The position numbers and the translations under genes were made by a program. Positions 32,112 to 39,872 of a DNA stretch of 54,122 nucleotides are shown piece after piece. Numbering within the stretch: position 1 is the stretch's first letter; the number at the start of each line of letters is the position of its first letter. The notes under the pieces were generated by a model. It worked only from the letters and a program-made list of their open reading frames with translations. It was not told the DNA's origin and ran no database searches. Source of the stretch: Mycobacterium sp. E787 (GTDB lineage: Bacteria > Actinomycetota > Actinomycetes > Mycobacteriales > Mycobacteriaceae); contig NZ_LZKL01000100.1 in assembly GCF_001668725.1 (NCBI RefSeq), forward strand, positions 1 to 54,122, given 5' to 3'.

Positions 32112-33500
32112 CTAGTCGCGCAGCATCTCGGCGACCAGGAAGGCCAACTCCAGCGACTGCTGGGTGTTCAGCCGCGGGTCACACGCCGTCTCGTAGCGGC
32201 CGGCCAGGTCGGTGTCCGAAATATCTTGCGCCCCACCGAGGCACTCGGTGACGTTCTCGCCGGTGATCTCGACGTGGATGCCGCCGGGGTGGGTGCCCAG
32301 GGCGCGGTGCACCTCGAAGAAGCCCTGCACCTCGTCGACGATGCGGTCGAAGTGCCGGGTCTTGTAGCCGTTGGACGACTCGTGGGTGTTGCCGTGCATC
32401 GGGTCGCACTGCCAGATCACCTGGTGCCCGGCGGCCTGGACCTTCTCGACGATCGGCGGCAGCAGGTCGCGCACCTTGTTGTTGCCCAGCCTGCTCACCA
32501 GCGTCAGCCGCCCCGGCTTGTTGTGCGGGTCGAGCCGCTCGACGTATTCGACCGCCAGCTCAGGGGTCATCGTCGGGCCGATCTTGACGCCGATCGGGTT
32601 GGCGATCACCTCCGCGAACGCGACGTGCGCGCCGTCGAGCTGACGGGTGCGCTCCCCGATCCACACGGTGTGCGCCGACAGGTCGTACAGCTGCGGCTCG
32701 CCGCCCTCCACATCGGACAGGCGCAGCATGGCCCGCTCGTAGTCGAGCACCAAAGCCTCGTGGCTGGCGTAGATCTCGGCGGTCTGCAGGTTGCGGTCGG
32801 CCACCCCGCAGGCACTCATGAACCGCAGTCCGCGGTCGATCTCGGTGGCCAGCGCCTCGTACCGCGCGCCGGCCGGCGAGGTCCGGACGAATTCGCGGTT
32901 CCAGTCGTGCACCAGGTGCAGCGACGCCAGCCCCGACGAGGTCAGCGCCCGCACCAGGTTCATCGCCGCGCTGGCGTTGGCGTAGGCGCGCACCAGTCGC
33001 GACGGGTCGTGCTCGCGCACCGCGGCGTCGGGGGCGAAGCCGTTGATCATGTCGCCGCGGTAGGACTTCAGGCCCAGCGCGTCGACGTCCGCCGAGCGGG
33101 GCTTGGCGTACTGGCCGGCGATGCGGGCCACCTTGACCACCGGCATGCTCGAGCCGTAGGTCAGCACGACGGCCATCTGGAGCAGGGTGCGGATGTTGCC
33201 GCGGATGTGGGGTTCGGTGTTGTCGACGAACGTCTCCGCGCAGTCGCCCCCCTGCAACAGGAAGGCCTCACCCCGGGCGACCTGGGCCAGCTGTTCCTGC
33301 AGCCGGACGATCTCGGACGGCACGGTCACCGGCGGCACGCTCTCGAGGACCGTGCGCATCGCCGCGGCCTGTTCGGCGTCCCAGCTGGGCTGCTGGGCGG
33401 CCGGCTTGGCCAGTGCGGCGTCCAGGCGCGCACGCAGCTCGGTCGACAGCGGCGGCAGCGGCGGCAGCTGTTCGATCGGTATGTCGACGGTCCAGTTCAT
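32112..33500 (-). CDS. aroG: Class II DAHP synthase AroG
   Basis: 462 residues; condenses PEP and erythrose-4-phosphate, the first step of the shikimate pathway. Class II signatures are LLQGGDCAETF (metal Cys), GQYAKPRSAD, LVHDWNREF, WQCDPMHGNTHES and HVEITGENVTECLGG. The ATG at 33500 (MNWTVDIPI) equals the homologue start; 13 upstream codons are not conserved. A TACCAT -10 (33512-33507) places the transcription start on this ATG, so the mRNA may be leaderless. Confidence 0.97.
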   Translation of the reverse strand: MNWTVDIPIEQLPPLPPLSTELRARLDAALAKPAAQQPSWDAEQAAAMRTVLESVPPVTVPSEIVRLQEQLAQVARGEAFLLQGGDCAETFVDNTEPHIRGNIRTLLQMAVVLTYGSSMPVVKVARIAGQYAKPRSADVDALGLKSYRGDMINGFAPDAAVREHDPSRLVRAYANASAAMNLVRALTSSGLASLHLVHDWNREFVRTSPAGARYEALATEIDRGLRFMSACGVADRNLQTAEIYASHEALVLDYERAMLRLSDVEGGEPQLYDLSAHTVWIGERTRQLDGAHVAFAEVIANPIGVKIGPTMTPELAVEYVERLDPHNKPGRLTLVSRLGNNKVRDLLPPIVEKVQAAGHQVIWQCDPMHGNTHESSNGYKTRHFDRIVDEVQGFFEVHRALGTHPGGIHVEITGENVTECLGGAQDISDTDLAGRYETACDPRLNTQQSLELAFLVAEMLRD

Positions 33501-33506
33501 CGGTCC

Positions 33507-33512
33507 ATGGTA
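33507..33512 (-). promoter_or_regulatory. -10 element of a probable leaderless aroG promoter
   Basis: TACCAT on the minus strand has its last T at 33507, exactly 7 nt before the A of the aroG ATG at 33500. No ribosome binding site is seen upstream of that ATG. Confidence 0.5.
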
Positions 33513-33545
33513 ACCGGGGTTCCCCTCACGACTGATCACGCCTGA

Positions 33546-34049
33546 TCAGGGCGAACGCCCCTGCGGGCCCTCACCGGACGTGATCAGCCGGAACCGGCGC
33601 AGCTGGTCACGGGCGTCGACCAGGGCGTCGTGCGCGTCGCGCGGCCGCGGGGGCATCCGGGGCGACCCGCGCTCCTCCCACAACTGCCGCAATTCCCTGG
33701 TGAAGCGCGGTATCGCCTGGGGCAACGCCGGCATCGCCCCCCACAGCTGACACAGGGCCACGTGGTCGTAGGCCCCCACCCAGGCCCACAGCTCGATCGG
33801 CTCGCCGCCGTCCACGCGCAAGAACTCCTCCAGGTCCAGCCGGATCTGCTTGCGCGACCGCCACAGCGGCGACGACGGCGGCGGCAGCTTGGGCAGCACG
33901 TTGGCGCGCACCCAGTTGCCGGCGCGCTCCGGGTCGAATTCGGTGGAGACGGCGTAGTACTCGCGCCCGTCCTCGGCCACGACCCCGATCGAGATCAGTT
34001 CGATGGTGCGGCCGTCCTCGATGAACTCGGTGTCGTAGAAGTACCGCAC
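33546..34049 (-). CDS. DEDDh 3'-5' exoribonuclease (Rv2179c-like)
   Basis: A 167-residue RNase T-like nuclease. The M. tuberculosis homologue is a 3'-5' exoribonuclease that founded its own actinobacterial subgroup. All five DEDDh residues can be placed: D6 and E8 (YDTEF), D95 (GAYDHVAL), H140 and D145 (DAHDALVDARDQ). ATG start. It ends 45 nt upstream of aroG in the same direction and begins 9 nt after the Rv2180c-like gene. Confidence 0.92.
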   Translation of the reverse strand: MRYFYDTEFIEDGRTIELISIGVVAEDGREYYAVSTEFDPERAGNWVRANVLPKLPPPSSPLWRSRKQIRLDLEEFLRVDGGEPIELWAWVGAYDHVALCQLWGAMPALPQAIPRFTRELRQLWEERGSPRMPPRPRDAHDALVDARDQLRRFRLITSGEGPQGRSP

Positions 34050-34058
34050 CGGCGCAGC

Positions 34059-34943
34059 CTATCGGCTGATCAGGATGGGCCCCGTCGGCGCAGGTGCGGG
34101 GTGCACGTCGTGGTCGAGCTGCGCGTCGACCGTGCGCTTGTCGGGCAGGCGCGGGGTGCCGGCGATCGCGCACTGCACCAACAGCTTGACGCGCACCACC
34201 GGGCGGCGCAGCCGCCGTTCCCGCTGCAGCGCGCGGCGCATCTTGTCGGGCTGGGTGGTGTAGCGCCACCGAGCCCAGGGGGCGTGCGGGCGCGACAACC
34301 GGATCGCGCCGACGACCAGCAGCACGACGATGAACATGCCGAGCAACCCGGTCCAGACCTTGCCCTTGAGCACCACCACCACGGCCAGCGGCAACGTCAG
34401 CACCAGCGCGCCGGCCACGCCGGCGCGCAGGGCCACCGAATCGGCCGCGTGCCAGAACGGAAGGAAGAACATCAGCGGGTGCAGGCCCATGATCAACAGC
34501 CCGGCCACCGCCACCGCGGCGAATACGGCGTCCACCGACGTGCGCCCGTCTTCCTCCCAGTAGACGTCGGAGAGATGCAGGATCAACGCGTATTCGTCCA
34601 GCACCAGAGCGGCCCCGACGCCGAAAAGTGTCGCGGCCAAGGTGAATTCGGGCTCTTGCCCGCTGATGGAAAGGGTGACCAGCGTCAACCCGGAGAGCAT
34701 CACCAGGACCACCCCGAACGCCACATGGTGGATGTGCAGCTCGCCGATGTGCACGTTGCGCGGGTGCCACCATCGCGTCGGACGGCCGGCGACGGCGCGG
34801 TGCCGGATGAGCCGCACGAACGTTCGCGTCACGAAAAAGGTCAGGATGAAGGCCACCAGGCAGCACAGCAGCGGCAGCCGGCCGCGGTCGATGATGTCGT
34901 GCGCGAACCAGTGGGCCACCCCGAACACGAACCAATGGAGCAC
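34059..34943 (-). CDS. Integral membrane protein (Rv2180c-like)
   Basis: A 294-residue protein with about six membrane helices in residues 20-220 and a basic cytoplasmic C-terminus. A histidine-rich stretch, WWHPRNVHIGELHIHHVAFG, precedes the third helix, and an acidic motif VLDEYALILHLSDVYWEEDGR follows; together they could bind a metal, though this is not established. Function unknown. GTG start; 9 nt separate it from the downstream RNase gene. Confidence 0.82.
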   Translation of the reverse strand: MLHWFVFGVAHWFAHDIIDRGRLPLLCCLVAFILTFFVTRTFVRLIRHRAVAGRPTRWWHPRNVHIGELHIHHVAFGVVLVMLSGLTLVTLSISGQEPEFTLAATLFGVGAALVLDEYALILHLSDVYWEEDGRTSVDAVFAAVAVAGLLIMGLHPLMFFLPFWHAADSVALRAGVAGALVLTLPLAVVVVLKGKVWTGLLGMFIVVLLVVGAIRLSRPHAPWARWRYTTQPDKMRRALQRERRLRRPVVRVKLLVQCAIAGTPRLPDKRTVDAQLDHDVHPAPAPTGPILISR

Positions 34944-35033
34944 GTTAGAAACCTACGCCTGCACGTCGCGACAGGGCGGGAGCCGCGCTGCGACACCTGG
35001 CCCGCGGTCGCACCGATTACGCTGTTGGGCGAC

Positions 35034-36317
35034 ATGAGTAGATGGCGGGCCCCCGGCGTGGGCAGTCAACCCGGGCGGGTCTTGCTGTGGTGCCTGCTTT
35101 GGCTGGTGGCGGGCGCGGCGATGTATTACGTGGCCGGGCGGCTGTTCGGCCACACGCCGTACCGCATCGACATCGACATCTATCAGCTGGGCGGCCAGGC
35201 CTGGCTGGACGGGCGCCCGCTGTACCGCGGGGATGTGTTGTTCCACACACCGATCGGGCTGAACCTGCCGTTCACGTATCCCCCGCTGGCGGCCATCGTG
35301 TTCTGCCCGTTCTCCTGGCTGCACATGCCGGCCGCCAGCGTCGCGATCACGCTGTTGACGCTGGTGCTCCTGGTCACCTCGACGGCCATCCTGCTGACCG
35401 GCCTCGACGTGTGGCAGACGTCGGCCGTGGTGCCCGGTCCGGCGTGGCTGCGCCGGCTGTGGCTGGCCGTGCTGATCGCGGCGGCGGCGACGATCTGGCT
35501 GGAGCCGGTCGCGTCGAACTTCGCCTTCGGCCAGATCAACGTCGTGCTGATGACCCTGGTGATCGCCGACTGCGTGCCGCGCCGCCTGCCGTGGCCGCGC
35601 GGGCTGCTGCTGGGCCTCGGCATGGCGCTGAAGCTCACGCCGGCGGTGTTCCTGCTCTACTTCCTGCTGCGCCGCGACAACCGCGCGGCGCTGACCGCGC
35701 TGGCGTCGTTCGCGGGGATGACCCTGCTGGGCTTCGCGCTGGCGTGGAGCGATTCGTGGGAATACTGGACCCACACCGTGCACCACACCGACCGCATCGG
35801 TGAGGCCGCGCTGAACACCGACCAGAACATCGCCGGCACCCTGGCCCGCCTGGGGCTCAACGAGCATGAACGCTTCCCGCTGTGGGTCGCCGCGTGCCTG
35901 GTGGTGCTGGCGCTGACGATCTGGGCGATGCGGCGGGTGCTGCGCGCGGGCGAGCCGATCCTGGCGGTGATCTGCGTGGCCCTGTTCGGGTTGGTGGTCT
36001 CGCCGGTGTCCTGGTCCCACCACTGGGTCTGGGCGCTGCCGACCGTGCTCGTGACCGGGGTGCTGGCCTGGCGGCGCCGAAACATGGCGCTGGCCGTGCT
36101 GAGCGCCGCCGGGGTGGCGCTGATGCGGTGGACGCCGATCGACCTGCTGCCCAAGCACCACGAGACCACGGCGAACTGGTGGCGCCAGCTCGTCGGGGCG
36201 TCCTACGTGTGGTGGGCGCTGGCGGTGATCGTCGCGGCCGGGCTGACCGTCACCGCGCGGATAGCGTCGCGGGATTCGGCCGCGCAGACGCTGGCGCCGG
36301 TGTCGGCGATCAGCTGA
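35034..36317 (+). CDS. Alpha-1,2-mannosyltransferase (Rv2181-like, GT87)
   Basis: A 427-residue GT-C membrane enzyme that adds the alpha-1,2-mannose side branches and caps of lipomannan and LAM. The acidic loop YRIDIDIYQLGGQAWLDGR sits after the first helix, followed by LPFTYPPLAA, FGQINVVLMTLV and SPVSWSHHWVW, all typical of GT87. About ten membrane helices. The ATG at 35034 gives the homologue length. An open frame continues back to 33630 but is antisense to two real genes. The last 8 nt overlap the convergent acyltransferase gene. Confidence 0.93.
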   Translation: MSRWRAPGVGSQPGRVLLWCLLWLVAGAAMYYVAGRLFGHTPYRIDIDIYQLGGQAWLDGRPLYRGDVLFHTPIGLNLPFTYPPLAAIVFCPFSWLHMPAASVAITLLTLVLLVTSTAILLTGLDVWQTSAVVPGPAWLRRLWLAVLIAAAATIWLEPVASNFAFGQINVVLMTLVIADCVPRRLPWPRGLLLGLGMALKLTPAVFLLYFLLRRDNRAALTALASFAGMTLLGFALAWSDSWEYWTHTVHHTDRIGEAALNTDQNIAGTLARLGLNEHERFPLWVAACLVVLALTIWAMRRVLRAGEPILAVICVALFGLVVSPVSWSHHWVWALPTVLVTGVLAWRRRNMALAVLSAAGVALMRWTPIDLLPKHHETTANWWRQLVGASYVWWALAVIVAAGLTVTARIASRDSAAQTLAPVSAIS

Positions 36318-37038
36318 CGGCGGTCTCGGGAATCCGTGCGGTGTCACCGGCCGGGTCGGCGCCGTTGCTGCGTTCCTTGACGCTGGCGGCGTAGATGTCG
36401 ACGTACTCCTGCCCGGACAGGCCCATCAGCTCGTAGATGACCTCGTCGGTGACGGCCCGCTCGATGAAGCGGTTGCCGGCCATGCCCTCGAAGCGGGAGA
36501 AGTCCATCGGCTTGCCGAAGCGCACGGTGACCCGCCCGGGGCGCAGCATCGTGGTGCCCGGCGGGTTGACCACGTTGGTGCCGATCATCGCCACCGGAAT
36601 CACCGGAACCCCGGTGTGCAGCGCCAGGCGCGCGAGCCCGGTCTTGCCCTTGTACAGGCGGCCGTCGGGCGACCGGGTGCCCTCGGGGTACATGCCCAGC
36701 AGCTTGCCGTGGGCCAGCACCTGCTCGGCGGTGTTGAGCGCGGCCTGCGCGGCGTCGGCGTCGGTGCGGTCGATCGGCACCTGCCCGACGGCGGTGAAGA
36801 ACCAGCGGCTGAACCAGCCTTTGAGCCCGGTGCCGGTGAAATATTCGGACTTCGCGAGGAAGGTGATCCGCCGCCGCACGACCAGCGGCAGGAAGAAGCT
36901 GTCCATGACGGCCAGGTGGTTACTCGCCAGGATCGCCGGCCCGGAACTCGGAACGTATTCCAGCCCTTCGACTTTCGGTCGACCGAGCAGGGTGAGCAAC
37001 GGGCCGAGCAAGACGTACTTGAATAGCCAGTACCACAT
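36310..37038 (-). CDS. PlsC-type 1-acylglycerol-3-phosphate acyltransferase (Rv2182c-like)
   Basis: 242 residues; transfers an acyl group to lysophosphatidic acid in phospholipid synthesis at the inner membrane. The catalytic NHX4D motif is N40-H41...D46 (SNHLAVMDSFF). The glycerol-phosphate site is PEGTR (118-122), and VPVIPVAMIGTN is also typical. ATG at 37038 with AGAGGGAGGG upstream; the longer frame is not conserved. Alternative acceptors such as PIM intermediates cannot be excluded. Confidence 0.92.
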   Translation of the reverse strand: MWYWLFKYVLLGPLLTLLGRPKVEGLEYVPSSGPAILASNHLAVMDSFFLPLVVRRRITFLAKSEYFTGTGLKGWFSRWFFTAVGQVPIDRTDADAAQAALNTAEQVLAHGKLLGMYPEGTRSPDGRLYKGKTGLARLALHTGVPVIPVAMIGTNVVNPPGTTMLRPGRVTVRFGKPMDFSRFEGMAGNRFIERAVTDEVIYELMGLSGQEYVDIYAASVKERSNGADPAGDTARIPETAVS

Positions 37039-37122
37039 GGCCCTCCCTCTCGCCCGCACCTGCCGTGTTTGCGCCAACTGTACCGACCCGCGGCGGAAGG
37101 GACCACCTTCGGCGCGGCCGGG

Positions 37123-37512
37123 TCACTCCTCGATGGTGACCGGGATGGGTTGGTAGCGCGTCTTGGCGGTCGCATCGCCGGCGGGCGTCCCGACGTCGGG
37201 CTGGGCGCCGCCGCCGGGCGGTCCGTCGGGCGGCGGTTCGGCCGACCGGTTCAAGTCGTCGACGATCGCGCGGATCGCGTCCAGCAGCGCGATGCTGTGG
37301 TCGGCGACGACGGTGAGCAACGGGTGCTGATCGCCGGTGGCCAAGGCGGCCAGCGCGCACACCGGACACCACACCTGCTGGCACTTGCCGGTCCCGACTC
37401 CCGCGCCCGCCGTCAGCGCGGCCGCCGCCCGCACCGCGGGGTCGATGCCGTCCAGGATCGCCTGCGCAAGCCTGCGCAGCTCGGGACCGATCTCGGGGTG
37501 AGCCCCACTCAC
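37123..37512 (-). CDS. Conserved small protein (Rv2183c-like)
   Basis: A 129-residue cytoplasmic protein with a conserved cysteine patch KCQQVWCPVCALAAL and a Pro/Gly-rich tail. The GTG at 37512 overlaps the stop of the ATPase gene (GTGA) and starts VSGAHPEIGPELRRL; a GTG three codons earlier is possible. The three cysteines could bind metal. Coupling to an ArsA-like ATPase suggests a shared function, which is unknown. Confidence 0.8.
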   Translation of the reverse strand: MSGAHPEIGPELRRLAQAILDGIDPAVRAAAALTAGAGVGTGKCQQVWCPVCALAALATGDQHPLLTVVADHSIALLDAIRAIVDDLNRSAEPPPDGPPGGGAQPDVGTPAGDATAKTRYQPIPVTIEE

Positions 37513-38792
37513 TTTGGCCACACCTCCGGGTCCGGTCGAAAGCGAACCGTCAGCTCGCTACCCCGCAGCTGCGCGTCGAGCACCGTGCAGCGCCGCAGCA
37601 CGGACGCCAACCGGACCCTGCGCCGCAACCCTCCGGCGCTGATGATCAGGTCGTCGTCGACTCGGCCCAACGACAGTCCTCCGGGATCAAGCTGCGGCAA
37701 CGTTAGCCGCATACGGTATATCGACCCAAGCCCCGACCCGGATTCGAGGTCCACCACGGGCCGCAGCGGCCCGGGGGGCGCCGCCCCGCCGCGCCGGCGG
37801 GCGCCGTCGAGCAGCGCCCCCAGCGCCTTGGGGCCGATCGGCTCGCCGGACAGGTGCGGGGTCAGCACCAGCGCCACGTCGCCGATGGTGGCGTCGAGTT
37901 CCTCGAGCACGGCGCGTTGCTCGGCGATGCGTTCGGCGTACCAGTAGAACGCCGGATGTTCGGGCAGGTTCCGGTACTCATAGGACTCGTCCTCGGTGAG
38001 GACCTGGTTGACGATCAGCTCCTCGACCCGCACGCCCATCAGCGACAGGGAGCCCAGCGTCCGCGCCGCCTCGGCCGCCACCACCCGCTCGGGGGTCAGC
38101 ACCAGGTGCGCGGTGACCAGCTCCCCGTCGGTCAGCACCGCGTTGAGCTTCTCGACGCTGGCGCTGATGCGCTCCAGCAGCTCGACCATCGCGGCCGAGC
38201 GGGCGTCGTCGCCGGCGACGGACAGCCTGCGATGGCGCGGCCACGCGCGTTCGACGTAGAGCCCAAAGGTGGCCGGCAGGGTCAACATTCGCAGCGCGTC
38301 CGCGGTCGAGGCGCAATCGACGACGATGCGATCCCATCGCCCGGAGGCGGCGAGCTCCCCGACGGCGTGCAGCCCCAGCACCTCCTGAACACCCGGCAGC
38401 GCCGAAAGTTCTTCCGGTGCAATGGTGCTGAGCTCGGAATCGGGAAATCGGCGATCAAGCGTGTCGACCACGCCGCGCCACCGGGACTCGAGCAGCTGCA
38501 GCGTGTCCAGCGCCAGCGCGTCGAGGAAGCCGCCGCCGGCCTCCGCCCCCCCGGTTTCGAGGTCGGCGAGCACCCGAACCAGCTCGCCCTGACCGCCGGG
38601 CGGGACCGCGACGCCCAGCACGTCGCCCAGCGAGTGCGCCTGGTCGGTGGACACGACCAGCACCCGCCGCCCCGCGCCCGCGTCGCAGACGGCGGTGGCG
38701 GACGCCAGGGTGGACTTTCCTACCCCGCCCTTCCCGACGAAAAGACTGATCCGGGCCGGGGTGGTCGCCCGGAATTCACTGGACTCACTCAG
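37509..38792 (-). CDS. ArsA/GET3-like P-loop ATPase with apparent CTG start (Rv2184c-like)
   Basis: About 427 residues. The deviant Walker A is VGKGGVGKSTLA (19-30), then VLVVSTDQAHSLGDVLG (switch I region) and RWDRIVVDCASTADALRML (Walker B region). The client of this family in mycobacteria is unknown; E. coli ArsA drives arsenite export, but no ars genes are here. Between an in-frame stop and the Walker A there is no ATG, GTG or TTG; the first GTG (38663) would delete the P-loop. CTG at 38792 (LSESS) overlaps the upstream gene by 8 nt and is the best start. Confidence 0.82.
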   Translation of the reverse strand: MSESSEFRATTPARISLFVGKGGVGKSTLASATAVCDAGAGRRVLVVSTDQAHSLGDVLGVAVPPGGQGELVRVLADLETGGAEAGGGFLDALALDTLQLLESRWRGVVDTLDRRFPDSELSTIAPEELSALPGVQEVLGLHAVGELAASGRWDRIVVDCASTADALRMLTLPATFGLYVERAWPRHRRLSVAGDDARSAAMVELLERISASVEKLNAVLTDGELVTAHLVLTPERVVAAEAARTLGSLSLMGVRVEELIVNQVLTEDESYEYRNLPEHPAFYWYAERIAEQRAVLEELDATIGDVALVLTPHLSGEPIGPKALGALLDGARRRGGAAPPGPLRPVVDLESGSGLGSIYRMRLTLPQLDPGGLSLGRVDDDLIISAGGLRRRVRLASVLRRCTVLDAQLRGSELTVRFRPDPEVWPK

Positions 38793-39222
38793 CCTCGACT
38801 CGTTTCTTCAGTTCCTTCAAAGCCGTGTCGGTCAGCCTGCGCTCGGCCTTGCGCTTGAGCATTCCGATCATGGGGAGGGACAGGTCAACCGAAAGTTCAT
38901 AGGTGACGTCGGTGCCAGATCCCTTGGGCGTCAGGCGATACGAGCCTTCGAGCGAGCGCAGCAGCGAGCTGGAGACCAGGGTCCAGCTCAGCGACTGGCG
39001 GTCCGCCGGCCACTGGTAGGACATCACCATGGTGTCTTTGATGATTCCGGCGTCCATCACGAACCGCACGACCTTGGGGTAACCGTCGGCGCCCCGCTCC
39101 TGCACCTCGGCTTCCTTATATTCCGAGATCCATTCCGGGTAGGAATCGATATCGGCGATCACCCCCAGCACCGTACCGGGGTCGGCCTCGATGTGGATGG
39201 TCTGCGTCGTCTTCTCCGCCAC
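38785..39222 (-). CDS. SRPBCC / polyketide cyclase-like protein (Rv2185c, TB16.3-like)
   Basis: A 145-residue START/SRPBCC-fold protein with a hydrophobic cavity for a lipid-like ligand. Seen are TIHIEADPGTVLGVIADIDSYPEWI, WPADRQSLSWTLVSSSLLRSLEGSY and the C-terminal helix MIGMLKRKAERRLTDTAL. GTG at 39222 gives the homologue N-terminus VAEKTTQTI; 15 upstream codons are unconserved. It is transcribed with the ATPase gene. Ligand unknown. Confidence 0.88.
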   Translation of the reverse strand: MAEKTTQTIHIEADPGTVLGVIADIDSYPEWISEYKEAEVQERGADGYPKVVRFVMDAGIIKDTMVMSYQWPADRQSLSWTLVSSSLLRSLEGSYRLTPKGSGTDVTYELSVDLSLPMIGMLKRKAERRLTDTALKELKKRVEAE

Positions 39223-39326
39223 CTGGCTGCTGCCCTCTCTCCCGCGCGCGGGTAGGCCCCGCGACATACCGGATTACCCCGGCCTCCGGGCCGAAACGGT
39301 ACTCCTACCGCCGAACCTTGATCCGG

Positions 39327-39716
39327 CTAAACTACCGGAGAAACGCCGACCGGACGTGAGCGTTCCGCCGTCCTTTTGACCTCGAAGGCCATTTTCTTGC
39401 CCGCCACCCGACGGCGGTGCGTCATCTTCGCCAGGTTCAGCTTGGCCAGCTGCCAGGCCGCTACGCCGGTGGGCTCGGCGTGCAGGAAGTAGTGCAGCAC
39501 CACGCCGTCCAACGACGGTTCCAGCCAGATCTCCATCGTGCCGGTCAGCGCGCCGGTGACCGTCCACCGCATGCCCTTTTCGGCGCGATCCTCGACGACC
39601 TGCAGCCGAAGGTCCGGCCACCACCGGCGCCAGCACGACGGATCGGCGACCACGGCGCCGACACGGGCGCCGTCGGCGGCGACGAACGTCTCGTCGGCGA
39701 TCTGGATGCTGTTCAC
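39327..39716 (-). CDS. SRPBCC-like conserved protein (Rv2186c-like)
   Basis: A 129-residue protein with features of the same SRPBCC fold: ETFVAADGARVGAVVADPSCWRRWW, then RWTVTGALTGTMEIWLEP and a C-terminal helix rich in Lys and Arg. GTG at 39716 gives the conserved start VNSIQIADETF. It lies 104 bp upstream of the TB16.3-like gene and is divergent from fadD15. Function unknown. Confidence 0.8.
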   Translation of the reverse strand: MNSIQIADETFVAADGARVGAVVADPSCWRRWWPDLRLQVVEDRAEKGMRWTVTGALTGTMEIWLEPSLDGVVLHYFLHAEPTGVAAWQLAKLNLAKMTHRRRVAGKKMAFEVKRTAERSRPVGVSPVV

Positions 39717-39872
39717 CGTCCCAGCTTCACACACCGATCGGAATCGCCGGTATCCGGCGCCGCAGTGCGGTGCGGGCCGGGTGGACCTCGGCCGTGCTGC
39801 TCGAAGCGCGGATTAGGCTGGGCCACAGCAAGCCGGCACCCGGAACGTGACGAGCCAATCGAGGTCATCAGA

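Noticed and set aside
33630..36317. 895-codon plus-strand open frame
   Set aside because: Only the last 427 codons (from 35034) are the mannosyltransferase. The first part is antisense to the DEDDh RNase and a membrane protein and is compositional read-through typical of high-GC DNA.
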